DNA from: Asanoa sp. WMMD1127
Lineage (GTDB): Bacteria > Actinomycetota > Actinomycetes > Mycobacteriales > Micromonosporaceae
Direction: 5' to 3'
Assembly (NCBI RefSeq): GCF_029626225.1
Contig: NZ_JARUBP010000001.1
Location: forward strand, 434,001 to 498,000
Length of the DNA: 64,000 bases
The notes beneath the pieces were generated by a model. It saw nothing but the letters and a program-made list of their open reading frames with translations. It was not told the DNA's origin and did no database searches. Within the stretch, counting starts at the first letter, position 1; the number at the start of each line of letters is the position of its first letter. Position numbers and translations under genes: made by a program. Positions 16,961 through 26,796 of the stretch are shown piece after piece.

Positions 16961-17869
16961 TCAGAGCGTCTTCACGCAGGAACGCTCGGCACCGATCGCG
17001 CGGTAGCCGAGCCACTCGTTGATCGCCAGCATCGGCTTGTTGACCTCGTCGTTGCCCGTGTAGCCCTCGGTGAAGCCGGCGTCGCGCGCGGCCCGGAAGG
17101 CGACAGACTTGGCGATCTTGGCGAGCCCGCGCCCGCGGTAGGCGCGCCGGGTGCCCGTGCCGGTCGACATGAAGCGCCCGGACTCGCGATCGGTGTAGAG
17201 GTAGGTCATCGTGGCGGGCACGCCGTCGACCGACACGACCAGGCTCAGGTCCTTGTCGACGTTGGGGTCGCTCCAGATGTCCTCGAACCAGTCGTCGTAT
17301 TCGACCTTGTCCCAGGGAGTGTCCCCCGGCTCGTCGAGCATCGCCTCGGTGTCGACGGCGTAGACCGCCTCGGGACCGATCTCGGTGAGCGTGCTGATCG
17401 TCACGCCGGCCGGGATCGGCGGCGCCGGCGGCAGGTCGGCCAGCAGCAGCCGCTGGTAGCGGGCCTCGTGCGTGAGGGTGTAGCCGTGCTTCTGCACGAA
17501 CCGCAGCGTGTCGGGCTCGTCGACCGCGTAGCCGACCACCCTGCGGCCGCCGACCGCGCGCAGGTGCGCCTCGGCCTCGGCCAGCAGCGCGCTGCCGATG
17601 CCCTGGCCGCGCACGTCGGGCCGGACCGTCACGACGCAGCCGGCCGCGCCCTCCTCCGACGTCCAGATGTTGAGGTCGGCCCGGGCGAAACCGGCCAGCC
17701 CCTGCTCGTCGTCGACCGCGAACAGCGCGCCCTTGGCGTTGCGGGCCGAGAGCTCCCAGCCGTGCCGGAGCCCGGCGACAGTGTTGACCTGCCAGGGGAA
17801 GGCCTGGCGGCGGATCGCGAGGAGCGGGCCCGCGTCGTCGAGGGTGCCCGGCCGGACGGTCGTCGTCAT
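16961..17869 (-). CDS. Tandem GNAT-family N-acetyltransferase
   Basis: The 302-residue protein holds two GNAT domains. The first (about residues 5-140) has VTVRPDVRGQGIGSALLAEA, the acetyl-CoA pyrophosphate loop. The second (about 155-300) has TGTRRAYRGRGLAKIAKSVA and ends with a GYTGNDEVNKPMLAINEWLG motif seen in two-domain GNATs distantly related to mycothiol synthase. It would transfer an acyl group from acyl-CoA to an amine; the acceptor is unknown. ATG 17869 is divergent from the next GNAT gene with a 54-base spacer. Confidence 0.82.
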   Translation of the reverse strand: MTTTVRPGTLDDAGPLLAIRRQAFPWQVNTVAGLRHGWELSARNAKGALFAVDDEQGLAGFARADLNIWTSEEGAAGCVVTVRPDVRGQGIGSALLAEAEAHLRAVGGRRVVGYAVDEPDTLRFVQKHGYTLTHEARYQRLLLADLPPAPPIPAGVTISTLTEIGPEAVYAVDTEAMLDEPGDTPWDKVEYDDWFEDIWSDPNVDKDLSLVVSVDGVPATMTYLYTDRESGRFMSTGTGTRRAYRGRGLAKIAKSVAFRAARDAGFTEGYTGNDEVNKPMLAINEWLGYRAIGAERSCVKTL

Positions 17870-17923
17870 GAGACCTGTCTAACAGTCGGCGCAAACGGAT
17901 TTACGCCTGGCACTATCGCCGCC

Positions 17924-18364
17924 ATGGACACCACCGTCACCCTCCGGCCCGTCGACGCCGACAACTGGCGCGCCGTCGCCGCCCTGTCGGTCAAACAGTC
18001 GCAGCAGGAGTGGGTCGCCCAGCCGGCCTACTACCTCGCGCTCTGCCACTACAGCCCGGTCGGCTGGCGCCCGCTCGCCGTCACCGACGGCGCCGGCACG
18101 GTCGTCGGCTTCCTGATGTGGGCGATCGACCCGGCCGACGGCGCCGCCTGGCTCGGCGGGATCCTGATCGACGAGACCCAGCAGGGCCAGGGGTACGGGC
18201 GGGCGGCGGTCAGCGCGGCCCTGGCCGAGATCGACGCGCCCAGCTTCGCCCTCTCCTACCGGCCCGACAACACCGTCGCCCGCGCGCTCTATGCCAGCCT
18301 GGGCTTTGTCGAGACCGGCGAGCGCGAGGACGACGAGGTCGTCGCCCGCTTGGGGCCTGTCTAG
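17924..18364 (+). CDS. GNAT-family N-acetyltransferase
   Basis: The 146-residue protein is a single GNAT domain with GGILIDETQQGQGYGRAAV near residues 80-98 (acetyl-CoA loop Q/GxGxG/A) and a C-terminal NTVARALYASLGFVETGERE, typical of spermidine/aminoglycoside-type GNATs. The acceptor is unknown. The start is ATG 17924. Its TAG stop overlaps the opposing regulator's TAG in the sequence CTAG (18361-18364), so the two genes converge with a 4-base overlap and no terminator between them. Confidence 0.8.
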   Translation: MDTTVTLRPVDADNWRAVAALSVKQSQQEWVAQPAYYLALCHYSPVGWRPLAVTDGAGTVVGFLMWAIDPADGAAWLGGILIDETQQGQGYGRAAVSAALAEIDAPSFALSYRPDNTVARALYASLGFVETGEREDDEVVARLGPV

Positions 18365-19023
18365 TCGTCGCGGGCGTCGTGGGCCAGTAGCGCGAGCTGG
18401 ATCCGGTTGGTCAGGTCGAGCTTGGTCAGCGCGCTCGAGATGTGGGCCTTGACCGAGCCGACCGACATGAACATCCGCTCCGCTATGTCGCCATTGGACA
18501 GACCCTCGGCGACCGCCGCGGCCACCGCCCGTTCGCGTTCGGAGAGCGACGCCAGCCGCTCCCGTGCCTTGTCCCGGCGGCCCTGGCCCGCCCGGTCGCC
18601 GGCGGCCGCGACATGCTCGATCAGCGTCCGGGCGACGCTCGGCGAGAGCACCGGCTCGCCCGCCGCCGCGCGGCGCACCGCGTCGACGATCTGCTCGGGC
18701 GGCGTGTGCTTGAGCAGGAAGCCCGCGGCGCCGGCCCGCATCGCCTCGACCACCGTCGCGTCGGCGTCGAAGGTGGTGAGCACGATGACCGCGGGCCGCG
18801 TGCCGGCGAGGGCCCGGGTCGCCGCGATCCCGTCGACCACCGGCATCCGCACGTCCATCAGCACCACGTCGGGCCGGGTCCGGTTCACCTGGTCGGCCAC
18901 CGCCGCGCCGTCGACCGCCTCGCCGACCACCTCGATGTCGGGCGCGCCGCCGAGCATCAGCCGCAGGCCCGCCCGCACCAGGGCGTCGTCGTCGACGAGC
19001 AGCACCCGGACCGGCTCCGTCAT
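18361..19023 (-). CDS. NarL/LuxR-type response regulator
   Basis: The 220-residue protein has a receiver domain (acidic pocket VDDD near residue 10-13, phospho-acceptor Asp57 in VVLMDVRMP) and a C-terminal LuxR helix-turn-helix (SERERAVAAAVAEGLSNGDI, then VKAHISSALTKL). It is the partner of the kinase directly upstream: ATG 19023 overlaps the kinase stop (ATGA), so translation is coupled. GTG at 19032 would add three residues. Such pairs respond to membrane or envelope signals; the target genes are unknown. Confidence 0.88.
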   Translation of the reverse strand: MTEPVRVLLVDDDALVRAGLRLMLGGAPDIEVVGEAVDGAAVADQVNRTRPDVVLMDVRMPVVDGIAATRALAGTRPAVIVLTTFDADATVVEAMRAGAAGFLLKHTPPEQIVDAVRRAAAGEPVLSPSVARTLIEHVAAAGDRAGQGRRDKARERLASLSERERAVAAAVAEGLSNGDIAERMFMSVGSVKAHISSALTKLDLTNRIQLALLAHDARDD

Positions 19024-20288
19024 GCCGGCCACGGTAGCCGGGTGACCAGCCGGAAGCTGCCCCGGTCGGCACCGTGTTCGAGCGTGCCGCCGTCGAGGGC
19101 GACCCGCTCCGCGAGACCGGCCAGGCCCACGCCGGCGCCCGGGATGGCGCTGACGGCCGCGCCGGGGGCGAGCGGGTTGCTGACCGTGGCCACCACGCCC
19201 TCGCCCGGCGCGCCGGTGACCCGCACCTCCACCTTCGCTCCCGGCGCGTGCTTGCGGGCGTTCGTCAGTCCTTCTTGGACGGTGCGGTAGACGGTGCGCT
19301 GCACGGCGGCCCGCAGGGACTCGGTGGGTGCGCAGTCGACGGCGACCGTCACCCGCTGGCCGACGGCCTCCGCGTCGGCGACCAACCGGGTGATGTCGGC
19401 GATCTGCGGCTGCGGCGGCCCGGCGTCGCCCGGCGCCGGCTCGTCGTCGCCGGTGCGCAGCACCTCCAGCACGTCACCGAGCTCGACCAGCGCCCGCCGC
19501 GCGTTGCCGTGGATGACCTCGATGGCCGCGCCGACGTCGGCCGCGTCCAGCGGGCGGCCCGCGCCGGCCTCGGCCTGCGTGGTGCGGTAGGCCAGCGCCC
19601 CGGCGTGCACCGAGATCAGCGAGATCCGGTGGGCGAGGGTGTCGTGCATCTCCCGGGCGATCCGCTCGCGCTCGGCCCGGCGGGCGTCGGCGAGCCGGCG
19701 CTCGTGGTCGCGCGCCACCCACTCCGCGTCGCGGCGCAGGCCGACCACCACCTGCCGCCGGGACCGCACCGCCATGCCCCAGACCAACGGCACGACGAAC
19801 ATCAGCAGGACGGTGACCGCCATCACCTGCCAGGGCACGTCGGGCGGCGGGTGGGCGAAGCTGAACCAGAGCGACGGCACCAGGAACGCGTCGGTCACCA
19901 GCACGGCGGTGAACCACCCGCGGTGCACCGCCACCGTCAGGACCACGACCAGCGCCGCGCCGACGGCGCTGTCGCCGACCATGTAGGCCACGAACACGAA
20001 GCCGGCGACCGCGATGGGGAACCGGCGCCGCCACCACAGCGCGAGGCAGGCCGCGAGGGTCACGAACGGGTCGACGGAGTGGAACCACTGCGGCACGACA
20101 CCGGCGTAGTAGGGCTGCCCGTCCGACGCGATCACCAACGGGCTGAGCGCCAACAGGAACAGCAGCGCGTCGGCCGCCCAGTCGCGCACGGTGCGGCGTC
20201 GACGTGGCTCGTCGACGGAGAGACCCGCCAGCTCGGCGGGCAGCAGCCAGCGCGGCGCGTGGAACGGATCGGGCCGGGGCGGGCTCAT
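19020..20288 (-). CDS. Sensor histidine kinase, NarL-type (HisKA_3)
   Basis: The 422-residue kinase has four or more transmembrane segments in residues 40-165 (for example ADALLFLLALSPLVIAS and VMAVTVLLMFVVPLVWGMAV), a dimerisation motif ERERIAREMHDTLAHRIS with His215, and a HATPase domain (QEGLTNARKHAPGA N-box; GAGVGLAGLAERV). It phosphorylates the overlapping downstream regulator. ATG 20288 is preferred; a GTG at 20315 would lengthen it by nine residues and neither has a clear Shine-Dalgarno. It is divergent from the PH-domain gene at 20405. Confidence 0.85.
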   Translation of the reverse strand: MSPPRPDPFHAPRWLLPAELAGLSVDEPRRRRTVRDWAADALLFLLALSPLVIASDGQPYYAGVVPQWFHSVDPFVTLAACLALWWRRRFPIAVAGFVFVAYMVGDSAVGAALVVVLTVAVHRGWFTAVLVTDAFLVPSLWFSFAHPPPDVPWQVMAVTVLLMFVVPLVWGMAVRSRRQVVVGLRRDAEWVARDHERRLADARRAERERIAREMHDTLAHRISLISVHAGALAYRTTQAEAGAGRPLDAADVGAAIEVIHGNARRALVELGDVLEVLRTGDDEPAPGDAGPPQPQIADITRLVADAEAVGQRVTVAVDCAPTESLRAAVQRTVYRTVQEGLTNARKHAPGAKVEVRVTGAPGEGVVATVSNPLAPGAAVSAIPGAGVGLAGLAERVALDGGTLEHGADRGSFRLVTRLPWPA

Positions 20289-20404
20289 GTCGCGAGGGTA
20301 CGACGCCCGTCGCACGCCGCTCGACCACTAATCCTGGTCGACCGGCCACCCCGGATAGCCGTTGGATAGTGGCGCGGCCCACTCCTGGCCGGCACCCTGT
20401 GTCG

Positions 20405-20896
20405 ATGGGGGAACTCGGACTGCATCCACCACGTCACCGGGTCGCGCCACGGGCGGTCGCCTGGTGGACGTTGCGCGGGGTGATCGGCGGCGCCGCACCG
20501 ATCGCCGCGGGCCTGATCGTCTTCACCTTCGTCGAGTCGTGGCGCGCGTGGCTCGGCCCGCTGCTCGTCGCGCTGGCGGTAATCATCGTGGCGCACGCGG
20601 CCGTGGTGCCGACCTGGCGCTACCGGGTGCACCGCTGGGAGGCGACCGACGACGCCGTCTACGCGCTGTCGGGCTGGTTCGTCCGGGAGTGGCGGGTCGC
20701 GCCGCTGTCCCGGGTCCAGACCGTCGACGCCACCCGCGGCCCGCTGCAACGGCTGCTCGGGCTGGCGACCGTCACGGTGACCACCGCGTCCGCCAGCGGG
20801 CCGGTGCAGCTCGTCGCCCTGCCCGACGCGGAGGCGACGGAGGTCGCGGCCGCGCTCACCGCCACCGTCAACCGCACGGCCGGCGACGCGACATGA
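20405..20896 (+). CDS. Bacterial PH-domain membrane protein (YdbS-like)
   Basis: The 163-residue protein has two hydrophobic segments near residues 20-60 (GGAAPIAAGLIVFTF; WLGPLLVALAVIIVAH) followed by a bacterial PH domain with WEATDDAVYALSGWFVREWR and PLSRVQTVDATRGPLQRLLG, the hallmark of the YdbS/YdbT family. ATG 20405 is used; GTG 20399 is a possible start. It overlaps the second PH-domain gene (ATGA), and the two proteins are normally paired. The role is unknown; homologues have been linked to membrane stress. Function is not established from sequence. Confidence 0.75.
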   Translation: MGELGLHPPRHRVAPRAVAWWTLRGVIGGAAPIAAGLIVFTFVESWRAWLGPLLVALAVIIVAHAAVVPTWRYRVHRWEATDDAVYALSGWFVREWRVAPLSRVQTVDATRGPLQRLLGLATVTVTTASASGPVQLVALPDAEATEVAAALTATVNRTAGDAT

Positions 20897-22587
20897 CCGA
20901 CTCGGCGGAAGCGACCTGGCTGCGACTCGATCGCAAGGTCATCGCGGTCGACCTGGTGCGGGCGGCGATCTCGCTGGTGCCCACCGCGGTCGCGGCCGGC
21001 CTGCTGGGCCTCGCGCCGGGCGACGCGTGGCCGGCGATCGTGGTGGCGGTGCTCGGCGTGACCCGCGCGGCGGCCGACCTGGCCCGTTGGGCCACCACCC
21101 GCTACCGGATCACGCCCGACCGGGTCGAGGTGCGCGGCGGCCTGTTCGTCCGCAAGGAGCGCTGGATCGCCCGCGACCGGATCCGCAGCGTCGGCAGCGA
21201 CGCCCGGCTCACCCACCGGCTGTTCGGGCTGCGGGTCGTGACGGTCGGCGCCGGGCTGACCGGGGTGGCCGGCGCCACCGCCGCCCTGCGCATCGACGCC
21301 GTCTCGACCGCCACCGCGCGGCGGCTGCACCAGCTCCTCGACGCGGACAGCACGGCCGACAAGGACAGCGCGGCCGACGCGGACAGCGCGGCCGACGCCG
21401 AAGCGCCGCCGCCGGGCGAGGTGCTGGCCCGGTTCCAGCCATCCTGGATCCTCTACAACCTGCTCAGCGTCTGGGGCATCCTGTCCGGCGCCGGCCTGCT
21501 CTGGGGCGCCTACTGGCTCGGCCGGCTGTTCGGCTACGACGCCCTCGACCACGCCCGCTCGCTGGCCGACGGTGTGCCGGTGGGTTGGGTCGTGCTGGTC
21601 GCGGCGGTCGGCTTCGCCGTCGTCGGCAGCGCCGGCCTCGCGGGCGGTTTCGTCACGTCGCACTGGGACTTCCGGCTGACCAGCCACGCGGGCACCCTGC
21701 GGACCACGCAGGGCCTGCTGCGTACGCACTCCGTCGACCGCGAGGAGCACCGGATCCGCGGCTTCCAGATCCGCGAACCGCAGGCCTGGCGCTGGCTGGG
21801 CGTCGCCGAGTCCAGCCTGATCACCACGGGCATCAGCCTGTGGAGCCCCACCGCGGGCGCCACGATCCTGCCGCGCGGCCCTGTAAGCGTGGCGCGGGCC
21901 GTGGCGACGACGATTCTGCGCAACGACGTGCTGGATCGTCCGTTGCGGCCCGCGCCGCCCGCCGCGCTGCGCCGCCGGCTGGTCAAGGCGTTCCTCTGGG
22001 CCTCCGTCGGCACCACCGCCGTGCTGCTGCTCGACGCCCGGTTCACCGACCGGCTCGGGGCCACGTCCGCCGCCTGGCTGTTCCCAGCGCTGCTGGCGGT
22101 CACCACGGCCGGTGCCGTCATCGCGTACCGCAGCCTGGGTCATGCTCTGCACGACGGCTACCTGGTCGTCCGGTCGGGCCTGGTCACCCGCACGACCGCG
22201 GCCCTGCGCCACCAGGCGGTGATCGGCTGGCGGGTCAAGCAGTCGTTCTTCCAGCGCCGGCTCGGTCTGGCCACGGTGATCGCGACGACGGCGGCCGGCC
22301 AGGGCGCCTACACCGCGCTCGACATCGCCGCCGCCGACGTGGCCGCGCTGGTGTCACAGGGCGGCGGCGAGCAGGCCCAGCCCTTCGTCGATGGCGGGCG
22401 GGTCGAGGGTCGCGTAGCCGAAGATGAGCCCGGGCGGCCCGGGCGCCAGGCGGTACGGGCCGACGCCGTGCACGCCGACACCGCTGCGCAGCCCGGCGGC
22501 GACGACGGTGTCCTCGTCGAGACCCGGCGGGAGCCACGCGACCAGGTGCAGGCCGGCGGCCACGCCGGCGGGCCGGAACTCGGGTAG
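20893..22587 (+). CDS. Bacterial PH-domain membrane protein (YdbT-like) with run-on C-terminus
   Basis: The 564-residue protein starts at the ATG overlapping the previous stop. It has multiple transmembrane segments and repeated PH domains (RVEVRGGLFVRKERWIARDR; TLRTTQGLLRTHSVDREEHR; GYLVVRSGLVTRTTAALRHQ), as in YdbT. The last recognisable family sequence ends near VAALVSQ at about residue 488, close to the normal family length. After that, the frame runs on for about 76 residues with a composition (GGEQAQPFVDGGRVEGR) that is simply antisense of the converging MocR gene. This gives a 234-base convergent overlap. Either the stop codon was lost or a real stop is hidden by a sequence error near 22354. 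Confidence 0.75.
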   Translation: MTDSAEATWLRLDRKVIAVDLVRAAISLVPTAVAAGLLGLAPGDAWPAIVVAVLGVTRAAADLARWATTRYRITPDRVEVRGGLFVRKERWIARDRIRSVGSDARLTHRLFGLRVVTVGAGLTGVAGATAALRIDAVSTATARRLHQLLDADSTADKDSAADADSAADAEAPPPGEVLARFQPSWILYNLLSVWGILSGAGLLWGAYWLGRLFGYDALDHARSLADGVPVGWVVLVAAVGFAVVGSAGLAGGFVTSHWDFRLTSHAGTLRTTQGLLRTHSVDREEHRIRGFQIREPQAWRWLGVAESSLITTGISLWSPTAGATILPRGPVSVARAVATTILRNDVLDRPLRPAPPAALRRRLVKAFLWASVGTTAVLLLDARFTDRLGATSAAWLFPALLAVTTAGAVIAYRSLGHALHDGYLVVRSGLVTRTTAALRHQAVIGWRVKQSFFQRRLGLATVIATTAAGQGAYTALDIAAADVAALVSQGGGEQAQPFVDGGRVEGRVAEDEPGRPGRQAVRADAVHADTAAQPGGDDGVLVETRREPRDQVQAGGHAGGPELG

Positions 22588-23748
22588 GTGCGCGGCCAGG
22601 GCGGCCAGCAGCGCGTCCCGGCGGCGCCGGTAGACCGGCCGCATCCGGCGCAGGTGCCGGTCGAACTCGCCGTGCGCGAGGAAGTCGGCGAAGGCGAGCT
22701 GGTCGAGCGCGGACGAGCCGCGGTCGGCCGCCTGCTTCGCCGCGGCGAGGTCGTCGACCAGGGCCGGCGGGGCCACCAGCCAGCCGAGGCGCAGGCCCGG
22801 CGCGAGCGTCTTGCTGGTGGTGCCGGCATAGATGACGCGCTCCGGACCGAGCCCCTGCAGCGCGCCGACGGGAGCGCGGTCGTAGCGGTACTCCGCGTCG
22901 TAGTCGTCCTCGACCACGACCGCGTCGTTGGCGTGGGCCCAGCCCAGCACCGCCGCCCGGGCCGCGGCCGGCAGCACGCCACCGGTCGGCCACTGGTGCG
23001 ACGGGGTCACCACCAGCGCGTCGGCGGAGGCGGCGGCCAGCGCGGTCACGTCGACGCCGTCCGCGCCGACCGGCACCCCGACCACCTCGAGGCCGGCGGC
23101 GTGGGCGTGGGCCCGGGCGTCGTCGTCGGGTGACGGGTCCTCGACGGCGATCCGGCGTGCCCCGCGCGCGGCCAGCACCTGGATGACCAGCGCGATGCCC
23201 TGCGCGAAGCCGTTGGTGACGACCGTCGTGGCCGGAGTGGCGGCGGCGCCGCGCACCCGGTTGAGATAGTCGGGCAGCGCGAGCAGCAGCTCGGGGACAC
23301 CCCGGCCGCTGGAGTAGCCGAACCGGTCGTTGGGCGCCACGGTCAGCACCCGCCGCAGCGACCGCAACCAGGCGGCACGGGGGAAATGCGCCACGTCGGC
23401 GCGCCCGTACCCGAAGTCGATCCTGACGGGCGGCGACGATTCGACCGGCGGCGCCGACCGGGGCGCGGCCGGGCCGGCGGCCACCCGGGTGTAGCCGCCG
23501 GGGCGGCTGCTCAGGTAGCCCTCGGCGACCAGCTGCTGGTAGGCCTCGACGACGATGCCGCGGGACACCCCGAGGTCCGTGGCCAGCGTCCGGGTGGGCG
23601 GCAGCGAGGCGCCCAGCGGCAGGCGGCCGGTGCGGATGCCGTCGCGGATGGCCGACTCGATCTGGCGGTGCAGCGCCACCGCGGCCGTCCGGTCCACCGC
23701 CACGAGCAGGTCGGCGGCCGTACTCGAATTGGTCCAGCTTTCCGCCAT
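22354..23748 (-). CDS. MocR/PdxR-type GntR regulator with aminotransferase-like domain
   Basis: The 464-residue protein starts at ATG 23748. It has a GntR winged helix (about residues 20-90, with TRTLATDLGVSRGIVVEAY) joined to a fold-type I aminotransferase domain whose PLP lysine is Lys313 in AGTTSKTLAPG; EDDYDAEYR supplies the PLP-pocket Asp/Tyr. MocR regulators sense PLP or amino compounds and often act on a divergent neighbour, here the flavoenzyme at 23796. The inverted repeat at 23750-23778, directly upstream of its own start, is a likely binding site. The 3' end overlaps the converging PH gene by 234 bases. Confidence 0.85.
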   Translation of the reverse strand: MAESWTNSSTAADLLVAVDRTAAVALHRQIESAIRDGIRTGRLPLGASLPPTRTLATDLGVSRGIVVEAYQQLVAEGYLSSRPGGYTRVAAGPAAPRSAPPVESSPPVRIDFGYGRADVAHFPRAAWLRSLRRVLTVAPNDRFGYSSGRGVPELLLALPDYLNRVRGAAATPATTVVTNGFAQGIALVIQVLAARGARRIAVEDPSPDDDARAHAHAAGLEVVGVPVGADGVDVTALAAASADALVVTPSHQWPTGGVLPAAARAAVLGWAHANDAVVVEDDYDAEYRYDRAPVGALQGLGPERVIYAGTTSKTLAPGLRLGWLVAPPALVDDLAAAKQAADRGSSALDQLAFADFLAHGEFDRHLRRMRPVYRRRRDALLAALAAHLPEFRPAGVAAGLHLVAWLPPGLDEDTVVAAGLRSGVGVHGVGPYRLAPGPPGLIFGYATLDPPAIDEGLGLLAAAL

Positions 23749-23749
23749 G

Positions 23750-23778
23750 GAATCGGAGCTTATTGTCTGTACCGATTC
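23750..23778. promoter_or_regulatory. Candidate MocR operator in divergent intergenic region
   Basis: GAATCGG (23750-23756) and its complement CCGATTC (23772-23778) are separated by 15 bases, so their centres lie 22 bases apart, two helical turns. The site fills the 47-base space between the MocR gene start (23748) and the flavoenzyme start (23796). It would let one dimer control both promoters. Binding is inferred. Confidence 0.5.
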
Positions 23779-23795
23779 TTGGCACGGTAGGTGCC

Positions 23796-25115
23796 ATGAC
23801 GACGACACCCCTCACCGGCCAGGTTCTCTCCCCCACCGACCTCGGTTACGACGACGCCCGCTCCGTCTGGAACGCGATGGTCGACCGGCGGCCCCGGCTG
23901 ATCGTGCGCTGCGGCACGGTCGCCGACGTGGTCAACGCGGTCCGCTACGCCCGCGAGCACGACCTCGAGATCGGCGTGCGGTGCGGTGGCCACAGCGTGC
24001 TCGGCCTCTCGGTTCCGGCCGACGGCCTGATGATCGACCTCACCCCGCTGGGCGGCGTCACCGTCGACCCCGCGGCGCGCACCGCCCGGGTGCAGGGCGG
24101 CGCGCTGCTCGGCGCGCTGGACCGGGCCACCCAGCGCCACGGCCTGGCCACCACGGCCGGCAACGTCTCGCACACCGGCGTCGGCGGCCTCACCCTCGGC
24201 GGCGGCATGGGCTGGCTGGCCCGACAGCACGGGCTGACGTGCGACAACGTCCTGTCGTACGAGGTGGTCACCGCCGACGGCGAGGTGGTCACCGCGAGCC
24301 GCACGGAACACCCGGAGCTGTTCTGGGGCCTGCGCGGCGGTGGCGGCAACTTCGGCATCGTCACCTCGTTCGAGTTCCGGTTGCACGAGGTCGGCACGCG
24401 GGCCCTGCTCGTCAACTACTCGTTCGACCCGGCCGACGCGGTGCCGGTGCTCGAAGGCTGGCGCGACCTCAACGCCACCGCGCCGCGCCAGGCCACCTTC
24501 ACCGCCGGCGTCGGCTCCAGCGGCCTGGTCGACGTCGGCTTCGTCTGGGTCGGCGACCCCGCGGCGGGCCGCCGGCTGACCGCCGACTTCGCCGCGCTCG
24601 GCCGGCCCCGCCAGGAGACCGTCCGCGAACTGTCCTATTTGGAGCTGCAAACGATGGAGGACAGCACCGGCGGCCACCACTTCCGCCGCTACTGGAAGGG
24701 GCTCTACCTCGACCGGTTCCCCGCGGAGGCGGCCGAGGCGTTCGCCGCGCGGGGCGGCGGTGACCCGGCGCTGCGGCCGGCGATGTCGCTGCAGGCCTAC
24801 GGCGGCGCGATCCAGGACGTGCCCGAGAGCGAGGCGGCGTACGCCCAGCGGGGCACGCTGTTCGAGCTCGTCGCCGCGGCCCGGTGGACCGACCCGGCCG
24901 AGGACGCCGACCGGATGGCCGCCGCCCGGGCCGCCGCGGGACCGCTGGACGCGTACTCCTGCGGTGTCTATGTCAACGTGCTCAGCGACGAGGGCGCCGC
25001 CGGTGTCCGCCGGGCTTTCGGCGCCGAGAAGCTGGCCCGGCTGGCCGCGTTGAAGCGGACCTACGACCCGGCCAACGTCTTCCACCTCAACCAGAACATC
25101 GCGCCGGCGAGCTGA
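23796..25115 (+). CDS. FAD-linked oxidoreductase, berberine-bridge-enzyme-like
   Basis: The 439-residue protein has the PCMH-type FAD domain: IGVRCGGHSVLG places His66 where the family forms an 8-alpha-histidyl-FAD bond, and GVGGLTLGGGMGWLARQHGL and GLRGGGGNFGIVTSFEF complete the fold. The position that holds the second (cysteinyl) FAD link in bicovalent members reads GNVSHTG here, so a single covalent link is likely. The C-terminus ends with YDPANVFHLNQNI, the BBE signature. These enzymes oxidise alcohols, amines or sugars using O2. It is divergent from, and probably regulated by, the MocR-type gene. The substrate is unknown. Confidence 0.83.
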   Translation: MTTTPLTGQVLSPTDLGYDDARSVWNAMVDRRPRLIVRCGTVADVVNAVRYAREHDLEIGVRCGGHSVLGLSVPADGLMIDLTPLGGVTVDPAARTARVQGGALLGALDRATQRHGLATTAGNVSHTGVGGLTLGGGMGWLARQHGLTCDNVLSYEVVTADGEVVTASRTEHPELFWGLRGGGGNFGIVTSFEFRLHEVGTRALLVNYSFDPADAVPVLEGWRDLNATAPRQATFTAGVGSSGLVDVGFVWVGDPAAGRRLTADFAALGRPRQETVRELSYLELQTMEDSTGGHHFRRYWKGLYLDRFPAEAAEAFAARGGGDPALRPAMSLQAYGGAIQDVPESEAAYAQRGTLFELVAAARWTDPAEDADRMAAARAAAGPLDAYSCGVYVNVLSDEGAAGVRRAFGAEKLARLAALKRTYDPANVFHLNQNIAPAS

Positions 25116-26633
<1,518 letters not shown>

Positions 26634-26637
26634 CGGT

Positions 26638-26706
26638 TATGATGGCCGGGTGACTGCCGGGTCGGCCCCTCTGACGGGCCTTTCTCAGAACGGTTACCCG
26701 GCCATC
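26638..26706 (+). promoter_or_regulatory. Structured leader: -10 box and 11-bp inverted repeat ahead of the S1 gene
   Basis: TATGAT (26638-26643) is followed by six bases and a GTG, the layout of a leaderless transcript start. From 26641 the sequence GATGGCCGGGT pairs perfectly with ACCCGGCCATC at 26696-26706, enclosing 44 bases with a CTGA...TCAG pair inside. The stem overlaps a short open reading frame (26650-26712), so its folding could depend on ribosome movement. The gene controlled is the S1-domain gene at 26797. The regulatory role is inferred. Confidence 0.45.
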
Positions 26707-26712
26707 TCTTGA
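26650..26712 (+). CDS. Candidate leaderless 20-residue leader peptide
   Basis: GTG 26650 opens a 20-codon frame ending TGA at 26710-26712. It lies six bases after a TATGAT -10 box, the same -10/start spacing seen at the kinase gene at 53844. The encoded peptide begins MTAGSAPLTG and ends NGYPAIS. Its coding sequence is the loop and 3' arm of an 11-bp inverted repeat. It could be a regulatory uORF for the S1 gene 84 bases downstream. It is too short to test by codon use, so it remains a hypothesis. Confidence 0.35.
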   Translation: MTAGSAPLTGLSQNGYPAIS

Positions 26713-26796
26713 CCGCCCCGCGGGCCCGCGGCCCGCCGGCGGCACCTTCTCTCATCGCCCTGCTGGCGCGTCCTCGAGAGGAGGTGAATTCCTGAC

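Noticed and set aside
20659-22212. 517-codon frame antisense to the PH-domain genes
   Set aside because: Repetitive Gly/Arg/Gln composition and no start context; the forward genes have family signatures.
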